From: Clostridia bacterium
Lineage (GTDB): Bacteria; Bacillota; Clostridia; Christensenellales; QAND01
Direction of reading: 5' to 3'
NCBI GenBank assembly: GCA_017439715.1
Contig: JAFSIR010000009.1
Coordinates: forward strand, 27,880 to 91,879
Length of the DNA stretch: 64,000 nucleotides
Each line of letters opens with the position of its first letter. The first letter of the stretch is position 1. Under the pieces are notes generated by a model. It was not told the DNA's origin. It saw nothing but the letters and a program-made list of their open reading frames with translations, and ran no database searches. Below, in pieces: positions 8,483 through 15,352 of this stretch. The position numbers were made by a program, and so were the translations under genes.

Positions 8483-9733
8483 TTACAGCCGTGTTTTTAC
8501 ATAAAACTGCGTGCCGCCCGGATACACCGAAACGCGGGGGAACCCACTGCCGGAAAGGATGCGGGCTGCGTTATAGGCACGAATGCCGGCCGCGCAGAAC
8601 ACAACGATCTCTTTTTCGGGGTCAAGCGCCTGCAGGTTTTCGCGCAGCTGACCGAGCGGGATGCTGATTGCATTGGGTACGGACAACAAGGCGATCTCGC
8701 CCGGCTCACGCACATCCAAAATCTGCACATCGGGGTCGTTGAGCGCAAGATCCCACGGCGCAAAGCGAACAAGGCCGCGCACCACGTTGTCCGCCACGAA
8801 CCCGGCCATATTGTTGGCCGGCCCAGCCAGCGGAATCATAGCGGGTTCACCGGTTGCAAATGAGCGCACTTCTACCGCATCACCCACCGCATAGATGGAA
8901 GGATCTTCGGTTTGCAGTGCATCGTTAACCAATATGCTGCCGCGGCTGTTTACCGCAAGGCCGGCTTTGGCGGCCAGATCCCCATTGGGGCGCACGCCGA
9001 TGGAAAGCACGGCAAGATCTGCGCGGATGGAGCGCCCGTCTTCCAACACAACACAAACGCCGCCCTCTGCTTGTTCAAACGCGCTCACGTCCGCGCCCAA
9101 ATACAGCGACACATTGTGCTGTTTAAGTTCGCGTTCAACAAGCAGCGCCATTTCCCGATCCAGCGGGGGCATGACCTGCGGCATTTTTTCCACAAGAGAT
9201 ACGGACAGGCCGGCTTCGGCCAGGTTTTCCGCCATTTCAAGGACGATAAAGCCGCCGCCGATCACCACGGCCGATTTTGCGTTTTCCTCCGTGATCAGAG
9301 CACGGATGCGGTCTGCATCGGGTACGGTCCACAGCGTTAACACACGGGGCAGGTCTATCCCGGGCAGGTTGGGCCGCACCGGCGATGAACCGGGGGAGAG
9401 GATTAGCGTGTCATACGGTTCTTCATAAAACCGATCATTCTTGAGGTCGTGCACGGTCACGGTTTTAGCCGCTCTGTTAATGGAAACCGCTTCGCTGAAC
9501 ACGCGAACATCCATATTGAACCGGCCTTTCATGCCGGCAGAGGTCTGCAGCAGCAGCTCGTTTCGATCCTAAATCACGCTGGAAACGTGATAGGGAAGGC
9601 TGCAGTTGGCATAAGAAATATAGGGCCCGCGTTCGAGTATCACGATCTGTGCCTGCTCGTTTAATCGGCGCAGCCGCGCCGCCGCACTGGCGCCGCCGGC
9701 AACACCGCCGATGATCAAAATCTTTTCTGGCAA
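8483..9733 (-). pseudogene. CoA-disulfide reductase/rhodanese fusion, broken by an amber codon and an internal deletion
   Basis: In the intact family this FAD/NAD(P)H enzyme reduces CoA disulfide or related polysulfides, and the fused rhodanese domain handles sulfane sulfur. Visible parts: TTG start at 9733 (LPEKILIIGGVAGGASAA), active-site SYANCSLPYH, the NAD-binding VVIGGGFIVLEMAENL, the FAD motif IYAVGDAVEV, and a C-terminal rhodanese with VFCAAGIRA. Lesion 1: an in-frame TAG at 9569-9571, after which the same frame continues DRNELLLQTSAGMKGRFNMDVRV in family register. Lesion 2: near 8811-8816, GPAN is joined directly to NMAGFVADN, omitting the ~120-residue dimerisation domain. The remnant is ~417 codons against ~550 expected. 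No functional full-length product is likely. Confidence 0.85.
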
Positions 9734-9848
9734 GTTGCTTTCGCATCCTTTGGTTTGATTACTATACTTGTCATAAAAACAACGCATAAAAAATCATGGA
9801 TTGACTGTATTATATATGATACAATGATTTATCTGGGAGGTGAGGGGC

Positions 9849-10706
9849 GTGTTCGGTTATTTGATGCCGGCCGAAAGTGAGCTGAGCGAGCAGGACCGGC
9901 GCGTCTTTCGTGCGGCATACTGCGGGGTATGCTTTGAGATGGGCCGGGTGGCCCGTATGGGCCTTCAGTTTGACTGCGCTTTTCTGGCGTTGGCGCGCAA
10001 TTCGGTGGAGCAACCCGCACCGTGCTGCCGGCGCAACTGCCGGGTCAGATGGTTTTTCCGCAAAGTGGACTGTGCGCAGGGCGAACAGATGCAGTATGCA
10101 GCGGATGTAAATACGCTTTTGGTGTATTATAAACTGTTGGATGATGTGCGTGATAGCGGATCGCTCAAGGCAAAACTGGCGGTGCGCCTGATCAAGCGGG
10201 AATATCGGCAGGCAGCGCAGCGGCACCGGGAGATGGACAGCATGATTTCAGCGCAGCTGCAAAAGCTGCATGCGCTGGAAAACGAGAAAAGCACTGATGT
10301 TGACGCCTGTGCAGATTGTTTTGCCGTGCTGCTGCAGCTGGTAGCGGCGCCGGGCGGGGACAGAAACGGCCCGCTGGGGCGGATGTTTTACAATGTTGGC
10401 CGCTGGATCTATGTGATCGATGCGCTGAGCGATTGGGAAAAAGACAGAATGAGCGGCAGCTTCAATGTGTTCGGCCATTATCGAGATCTGGAACAGGCGA
10501 GGGCGGCGGCTTCGTTTTCGCTTTGGTTTACGCTCAGCGAAGCGGCAAGGGCGTATGAGATGCTGTTTCCGAACGAAGCGGCAAAGCCTGTGCTGGACAA
10601 TGTTATGTATGTTTCCATGCCTGCACGTACGGCGTATGTGCTGGGCGAGATAGATAAAAACGGACAACCTGTAACAAAAGGGGGCGGCGAGAATCAATCC
10701 GTATGA
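9849..10706 (+). CDS. DUF5685-like protein of unknown function
   Basis: A 285-residue Cys-rich protein, probably soluble. The GTG at 9849 is preferred over the GTG at 9840 because GGGAGGTGAGG lies just upstream, and it yields MFGYLMPAE, the opening I recall for this family. Cysteines occur near the N-terminus (AAYCGVCFEMG and PCCRRNC), and a DAxxDxxKD-like segment (IDALSDWEKD) lies near residue 195. That arrangement recalls helical isoprenoid-type folds, but I would not assign chemistry from it. It is immediately followed by a J-domain gene and then a membrane protein gene, and the three are probably co-transcribed. Confidence 0.72.
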   Translation: MFGYLMPAESELSEQDRRVFRAAYCGVCFEMGRVARMGLQFDCAFLALARNSVEQPAPCCRRNCRVRWFFRKVDCAQGEQMQYAADVNTLLVYYKLLDDVRDSGSLKAKLAVRLIKREYRQAAQRHREMDSMISAQLQKLHALENEKSTDVDACADCFAVLLQLVAAPGGDRNGPLGRMFYNVGRWIYVIDALSDWEKDRMSGSFNVFGHYRDLEQARAAASFSLWFTLSEAARAYEMLFPNEAAKPVLDNVMYVSMPARTAYVLGEIDKNGQPVTKGGGENQSV

Positions 10707-10707
10707 A

Positions 10708-11361
10708 GTGCTGGGGGTTAAACCGGGAGCAAGCGAGGAAGAGATCAAGCGGGCGTACCGGCAGCAAGCCAAAAAATGGCACCCTGACCAATATTTGCAC
10801 ACGCCGCAGCATGATGTTGCGGTTGAAAAAATGAAAGAGATCAACGCTGCCTATGACGCGCTGACGGGCAAAAACACCGGCACGGGCGGCCCCAACCCGA
10901 ACGGGCCGGGGTATGGATATGGATACAGCGCAGGCAGCCAGGGCGCCGAGTTCAGCCAGAAACAGCGCGCCCGTATGTTTATCCAAAGCCATCGGTACAA
11001 GGAAGCGGAAGAGATACTCTCTAAACTGACGGAGCGGGACGCGGAATGGCATTTCCTTATTTCCTGTGTGTATGCTGCCAGCGGCCGGTATGACAGCGCC
11101 CGGGTACATTTGCAGCAGGCGGTGGAAATGGATCCGAACAATCCGGAGTATCGCATGAACTGGCAGCGGTTCAGTTCGCAGGGGAACAATTATAGAAAAT
11201 GGACGATGGGCACGCAGGGCGCTAACCCGTTTTGCCAGATGGGCCCGGGTAGCGCAGGGCAAAATGATGCCATGTGTCGGGTGCTGCAGTGCATGATGTT
11301 TGCTTCGTTGTGCCGCGGCGGTGCGGGGCTTGGCTGTTTTCCGTATTTGTTCTGCTGCTAA
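10708..11361 (+). CDS. J-domain (DnaJ-like) protein with Cys-rich C-terminus
   Basis: A ~217-residue co-chaperone-like protein. The J domain contains helix II (EEEIKRAYRQQAKKW), the Hsp70-stimulating HPD tripeptide and helix III with AAYDALTG. A Gly/Pro/Tyr linker follows, then TPR-like helices (SHRYKEAEEILSKL; SGRYDSARVHLQQAVEMDPNN), and a C-terminus rich in Cys and Gly. The GTG at 10708 is the first standard start, but it removes the conserved INPYE that begins the J domain. That segment is in frame back to 10693, where only an ATC could start, and there is a stop at 10672. The start is therefore uncertain. It is probably coupled to the preceding gene, whose TGA ends at 10706. Confidence 0.8.
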   Translation: MLGVKPGASEEEIKRAYRQQAKKWHPDQYLHTPQHDVAVEKMKEINAAYDALTGKNTGTGGPNPNGPGYGYGYSAGSQGAEFSQKQRARMFIQSHRYKEAEEILSKLTERDAEWHFLISCVYAASGRYDSARVHLQQAVEMDPNNPEYRMNWQRFSSQGNNYRKWTMGTQGANPFCQMGPGSAGQNDAMCRVLQCMMFASLCRGGAGLGCFPYLFCC

Positions 11362-11378
11362 ACTGGAAAGGACAGATA

Positions 11379-11894
11379 TTGAACAATCATAGAAACAGAC
11401 ATATGCTGCTGTTGGGGCTGATGTTTTTCGGCCTTGCTTCTTTGCAGATCTATATTGCCACCTTTTTTTCAGCTGTGCCGGCGTTTTTCCTGATTGCGCT
11501 GGCTGGTGTGTTTTCCATGCCGCTGATCACAGAGGTGGAGATGGGGCGGGGCGTTCTCCAGTTTGGGCTCACCGCGCTGTTCGGCGTGCTTACATCCGGG
11601 TTAGCCGTTGTGGCGCCGTATCTGTTTTTGTTTGGCTGGTATCCGTTTTTAAAGTTTTTGCTGGATGATCTGCAGGACAGGTTCACGGCCTTGTTGTGGA
11701 AGCTGGTGGTCTGCTGCGTTATGCTTTCGCTGTGCGCGCTCATTTTCCCCAACCCGTTCTTTACAGCACTCACGGCCGGGCTTCCGCCGGCCGCCGTTGC
11801 ACCGATCTTGCTGGCGTTCTTTTTGGTGTACGACTTGCTGCTCACATTGAGCGGCTATTTGTATGATGCCTTTCTGACGCCGCTTTTAAGATGA
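11379..11894 (+). CDS. Small integral membrane protein, unknown
   Basis: A 171-residue protein with about four or five hydrophobic helices and no recognisable domain. I chose the TTG at 11379, preceded by AAGGA, since longer starts would run back through the J-domain gene. It follows that gene by 17 bases and ends before a strong terminator, so it is the last gene of the DUF5685/J-domain unit. It may be a membrane anchor or partner for the J protein; that is inference from position only. Confidence 0.6.
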   Translation: MNNHRNRHMLLLGLMFFGLASLQIYIATFFSAVPAFFLIALAGVFSMPLITEVEMGRGVLQFGLTALFGVLTSGLAVVAPYLFLFGWYPFLKFLLDDLQDRFTALLWKLVVCCVMLSLCALIFPNPFFTALTAGLPPAAVAPILLAFFLVYDLLLTLSGYLYDAFLTPLLR

Positions 11895-11908
11895 GAGAAG
11901 TAAATACT

Positions 11909-11942
11909 AAGCGCTGCACATGAAGTGCAGCGCTTTTGTTTT
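11909..11942 (+). terminator. Intrinsic terminator closing the DUF5685/J-domain unit
   Basis: An 11-bp perfect stem (11909-11919 with 11925-11935) followed by TTTTGTTTT. Confidence 0.9.
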
Positions 11943-12265
11943 ATGTGATTATTGGAAAAGGCGGCGGCCCAAATAAATGCATACGCCCGTCCTCAGCGGC
12001 TTAGTCCAGTATGCTGCCAACAAACCCGCAGCATAGATTCCAAGCATACCTCGCCGGGGAAAGCTTCCAAAACAATGCTGTGTAACAGCCTGCTGCTGCG
12101 GTCCATAATCTGGTTGGCAAGATACCCGGAAACTTTACCTGAAAATAAGCTTATAAGTAACCAACTATGAAATCATTCCGGCCTTTCCGAAAGGGTTTTA
12201 ATGAAAATGTTGTGTCCGGTTAAGCGAGCGTGTGTTGCCCCGGCGCAAAAACAAACAGCAAACAT
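11943..12265. other. Intergenic stretch without recognised features
   Basis: About 320 bases between two terminators. Short frames exist on both strands (about 72 codons on +, about 60 on -), but none has a ribosome site or a recognisable product. I see no RNA gene. It may be the remnant of a lost gene. Confidence 0.5.
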
Positions 12266-12296
12266 AAAAAAGGCGAGCTGATGGCTCGCCTTTTGC
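12266..12296. terminator. Intrinsic terminator of the feo operon
   Basis: Stem AAAAGGCGAGC with GCTCGCCTTTT around the loop at 12279-12283, with A- and T-runs on either side. It directly follows the minus-strand small gene. Confidence 0.85.
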
Positions 12297-12300
12297 AGTT

Positions 12301-12450
12301 TTAATTTTGTTTGTTTGCCCGGCAGCTAACACAGCCGTTGGGATTGCTGCAGGACGAGCAGGATGCACATTTGTTTTTCCTGCTGAACTTAACGGCAAAG
12401 AAAAGCGCGGCGCCGATCAGGGCGAGCAATGCATAATCAAGAATACCCAT
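12301..12450 (-). CDS. FeoB-associated Cys-rich membrane protein, 49 residues
   Basis: A small gene with ATG at 12450 behind GGGAGGG and a TAA at 12301-12303. The product begins MGILDYALLALIGAALFFAVKF, a single membrane helix, followed by a basic stretch and a cluster of six cysteines (CASCSSC, then GCVSC). This is the layout of the small Cys-rich partner found beside FeoB in Bacillota, thought to help ferrous iron transfer at the membrane. It begins 15 bases after the feoB stop and ends the feo operon just before the terminator. Confidence 0.85.
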   Translation of the reverse strand: MGILDYALLALIGAALFFAVKFSRKNKCASCSSCSNPNGCVSCRANKQN

Positions 12451-12465
12451 TCAGATCCCTCCCGA

Positions 12466-14469
12466 TCAGAAGAACAGGGCAATGCGATACACGATAAAGG
12501 AAACGATCCAGGCAACCGTGCATTGCATGGCAACAACGCCAAGCGAACCCCAGCGGCTGTGCAGCTCTCGCCGCAGGGTGCCGATCGCGGCAACGCAGGG
12601 CGTGTACAGCAGGATAAAGATCAGATAACTAACGGCGGAAGCCGGCGTGAACATGGCGTTGAGAGCCGGTGTGAGCATGGCTGAACTAACGCCAAGGAGC
12701 ACCGTAAGCGTGCTGACAACGGCTTCTTTTGCGGCCAGGCCGCTGAGCAACGCCGTAGCGGGCCGCCAATCGCCAAATCCGAGGGGGGTGAAGATGGGTG
12801 CAATGAAACGGCCGATCAAGGCAAGCAGGCTGTCTGCGCTGTCAGTAACGATGTTCAAACGAACATCAAAGCTTTGCAGGAACCAGATCAAGACCGTAGC
12901 CACAAAGATTACCGTGAAAGCGCGCTGGAGGAAATCCCGCGCTTTTTCCCACAGCAGCAGGCACACGCTTTTTACGGATGGAAACCGATAATTTGGCAAT
13001 TCCATAACAAAGGGCACAGGCTGACCGCGGTAAGACAGCTGCTTCATCACCAAAGCCATGGCGATCCCCAAAATGATGCCTGAGGCGTATAGGAGGATCA
13101 TTACCAAGGCGCCGTGATCGGGGAAGAAGGCGGCCGTAAACACTGCGTAGATCGGGATCTTGGCGGAGCAGCTCATATACGGCGTGAGCAGAATGGTTGC
13201 TTTTCTATCGCGCTCAGACGGTAAGGTGCGGGCGGCCATGATGGCGGGCACAGTGCAGCCAAAACCGATCAGCATGGGCACAAAACTGCGGCCGGACAAG
13301 CCGATCTTGCGCAGCAATCTGTCCATCACAAAGGCAATGCGGGCCATATACCCCGTGTCTTCAAGCAAAGACAGGAAGAAGAACAGGGTGAGGATGATAG
13401 GCAAAAAGCCCAAAACGCCGCTCAGGCCGGCAAAAATGCCGTCAATGATCAGGCTGTGGATCACGGGGTTGATCCCAAAATTGGCAAGCCCGGCGTCTGC
13501 CCAAACGGTGATGTTATCCAACACATAGGCAAGTGAATCGCTCAGCGTGCTGCCGATAACATTGAATGTAAGATAAAACACCAAAAACATGGTGAGAAAA
13601 AATACGGGCAGGGCGGTGTATTTACCGGTCAGTATCTTATCGATCTTTACGCTGCGGGCCAACTCTTTGTTTTCTTTGCCTTTTATAACACAGTCTGCCA
13701 CCACGCCTTCGATAAACGTATACCGCATATCGGCCAACGCAGCATTGCGGTCCAGCCCGGTTTCCGTTTCCATTTCACAAACGCCGTGCTCGATCATTTC
13801 AACCTCGTTTTGGCCAAGCGCCAAATGCGCAAGATAATATTCTTCGCCTTCGATCAACCGGGTTGCGCAGAAGCGGGGCGCCCATCCGATCTCGCGTGCA
13901 TGATCTTCAATCAGATGGCTGGTGGCATGAAGGCAACGGTGGACAGGCCCGGGCGCGCAAAAATCAACGCGGGCGGGGCTGACGCGGTTTTTGGCCGTTT
14001 CCATAGCGCGGTCGATCAGATCGCCTATGCCTTCAGCCTTACTTGCACAGATCGGAACAACCGGCACGCCAAGAAGCCTGCTCAGCTTGTCGGTGTTGAT
14101 GGAACCGCCGTTTTTATGCACTTCATCCATCATGTTCAGAGCAACAACCATGGGGATGCCCAGCTCCAGCAGCTGCAGGGTAAGATACAGATTGCGCTCT
14201 ATATTCGTTGCGTCCAGAATATTGATGATCCCGTCCGGCTTGCTGTTCAGCAGAAAATCACGGGCAACAACCTCTTCTCCCGTGTACGGGCGAATGGAAT
14301 AAATGCCCGGCAGGTCAACAACAGTGCCGTCTTTAACGCCTTTGATATCACCGGCTTTTTGGTCAACCGTAACGCCGGGGAAATTGCCCACGCGCTGATT
14401 GGCTCCTGTTAAGGCATTGAACAGCGTTGTTTTGCCGCAGTTCTGGTTTCCAACCAATGCAAAGATCAT
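12466..14469 (-). CDS. feoB: Ferrous iron transport protein B
   Basis: A 667-residue Fe(II) transporter. The N-terminal GTPase domain has G1 GNQNCGKTT, G3 DLPG and G4 NMMD, followed by the guanine-dissociation-inhibitor helical region, and from about residue 280 a polytopic membrane domain with two Gate-like repeats (for example FGCTVPAIMAARTL). The length is somewhat short but complete. ATG at 14469 overlaps the feoA stop (ATGA). It is part of feoA-feoB-Cys-rich protein, with the operon promoter and paired operators upstream. Confidence 0.96.
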   Translation of the reverse strand: MIFALVGNQNCGKTTLFNALTGANQRVGNFPGVTVDQKAGDIKGVKDGTVVDLPGIYSIRPYTGEEVVARDFLLNSKPDGIINILDATNIERNLYLTLQLLELGIPMVVALNMMDEVHKNGGSINTDKLSRLLGVPVVPICASKAEGIGDLIDRAMETAKNRVSPARVDFCAPGPVHRCLHATSHLIEDHAREIGWAPRFCATRLIEGEEYYLAHLALGQNEVEMIEHGVCEMETETGLDRNAALADMRYTFIEGVVADCVIKGKENKELARSVKIDKILTGKYTALPVFFLTMFLVFYLTFNVIGSTLSDSLAYVLDNITVWADAGLANFGINPVIHSLIIDGIFAGLSGVLGFLPIILTLFFFLSLLEDTGYMARIAFVMDRLLRKIGLSGRSFVPMLIGFGCTVPAIMAARTLPSERDRKATILLTPYMSCSAKIPIYAVFTAAFFPDHGALVMILLYASGIILGIAMALVMKQLSYRGQPVPFVMELPNYRFPSVKSVCLLLWEKARDFLQRAFTVIFVATVLIWFLQSFDVRLNIVTDSADSLLALIGRFIAPIFTPLGFGDWRPATALLSGLAAKEAVVSTLTVLLGVSSAMLTPALNAMFTPASAVSYLIFILLYTPCVAAIGTLRRELHSRWGSLGVVAMQCTVAWIVSFIVYRIALFF

Positions 14470-14702
14470 TTTGTGGTTTCCTCCGGTTCAATACTGATCC
14501 TGTGTGCATCCTCTTTGCGTAGGGTGAGCTGATATCCGCGCACATGCAGCTCCATTGGATCTCCCAAAGGCGCTACCTTTTGAAGCATCACCCTTGTGCC
14601 CGGGATCAAACCCATATCCAACAAGCGGAACCGCAGCGCGCCTTCGCCGCCAACTGCGGTGATCACGCCGGACTGACCGATACTAAGCTGGTCTAATGTC
14701 AT
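14466..14702 (-). CDS. feoA: Ferrous iron transport protein A
   Basis: A 78-residue SH3-like cytoplasmic accessory protein of the Feo system. It shows the family pattern TLDQLSIGQSGVI, LRFRLLDMGLIPGT, and VRGYQLTLRKEDAHRI. Start ATG 14702 follows GGGAGGG; a longer frame to 14717 is not needed. It overlaps feoB by four bases, indicating coupled translation. It probably modulates FeoB assembly or GTPase activity. Confidence 0.93.
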   Translation of the reverse strand: MTLDQLSIGQSGVITAVGGEGALRFRLLDMGLIPGTRVMLQKVAPLGDPMELHVRGYQLTLRKEDAHRISIEPEETTK

Positions 14703-14722
14703 CCTGATCCCTCCCAAAAAAG

Positions 14723-14772
14723 TTAGCCCAAGCTAACAAATTAATATTAGCGTGGGCTAACCGCCAAGTCAA
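14723..14772 (-). promoter_or_regulatory. feo promoter with two TTAGC-N4-GCTAA operators
   Basis: On the minus strand, -35 TTGACT (14767-14772), a 17-base spacer and -10 TAATAT (14744-14749). One palindrome TTAGC-N4-GCTAA (14747-14760) fills the spacer and touches the -10. A second (14723-14736) lies just downstream at the expected transcription start. Centres are 24 bases apart. The placement is that of a repressor site, and a DtxR/IdeR/MntR-type iron or manganese repressor is the likeliest reader (inference). Confidence 0.78.
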
Positions 14773-14812
14773 TACTCGCACACAAAAAATATACTTGCAA
14801 ATTAAAGCTATA

Positions 14813-14818
14813 TATAAT
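14813..14818 (+). promoter_or_regulatory. -10 element of the arsR-type gene
   Basis: TATAAT about 36 bases before the ArsR start, within an AT-rich segment (about 14790-14820). No good -35 is seen at 17 bases, fitting a regulated or weak promoter. Confidence 0.45.
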
Positions 14819-14853
14819 AGTATTTTGATGTGAAAATATAAAGGGGCGGTCTA

Positions 14854-15339
14854 ATGAGTACGGAACAGGGAACTGATTGGGAAGTGTGCCCGGAACAGGC
14901 AGCGCAGCCGGAAGCGGAACACTATGATTATCGGGTGGATATGGCGCATGTGCCGGCGGTAGAACAAGGTGATATTGCAATAGAAAAACCCAATGATGTG
15001 GATCCAACCGTAGTGCGCACGCTTGGACAGATGCGGGCATTGATCATGGATTTTCCCTCGTCGTTATTGGCGGCCAGTTTTTTCAAAGCGTTTTCGGATG
15101 GCACGCGCCTGCGCTTATTACAAGCGCTGAGCATACGGGAAATGTGCGTGAGCGATCTGTGTGCGCTGCTTGAATTGAACCAGCCGGCGGTCAGCAACCA
15201 TTTGAGGATACTGAGCAACCAGAGGATTGTTAAATCCCGAAGAAGCGGAAAAAACATTTTTTATTCACTGGACGACTGGCATATCAACGCAATTATCGGC
15301 ATGGCGATGGAACACCTGTCTTTCGCATGTCCGGACTGA
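14854..15339 (+). CDS. ArsR/SmtB-family metal-sensing repressor
   Basis: A 161-residue winged-helix regulator. The HTH core spans roughly residues 65-150 (FKAFSDGTRLRLLQAL, NQPAVSNHLRIL, RRSGKNIFYSL). The helix-3 segment EMCVSDLC corresponds to the metal-binding ELCVCDL site of CadC/ArsR, with one cysteine replaced by serine. An unusually long acidic N-terminal tail (~60 residues) precedes the domain. It lies 13 bases upstream of the metal P-type ATPase gene, so it is very likely its zinc, cadmium or lead responsive repressor. Ribosome site GGGGCGG is modest. Confidence 0.88.
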   Translation: MSTEQGTDWEVCPEQAAQPEAEHYDYRVDMAHVPAVEQGDIAIEKPNDVDPTVVRTLGQMRALIMDFPSSLLAASFFKAFSDGTRLRLLQALSIREMCVSDLCALLELNQPAVSNHLRILSNQRIVKSRRSGKNIFYSLDDWHINAIIGMAMEHLSFACPD

Positions 15340-15352
15340 AAGGTAGGCTGTT

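Noticed and set aside
11952..12170. 72-codon frame in the gap before the feo operon
   Set aside because: No ribosome site, no hydrophobic or domain pattern, and both strands show equally weak frames.
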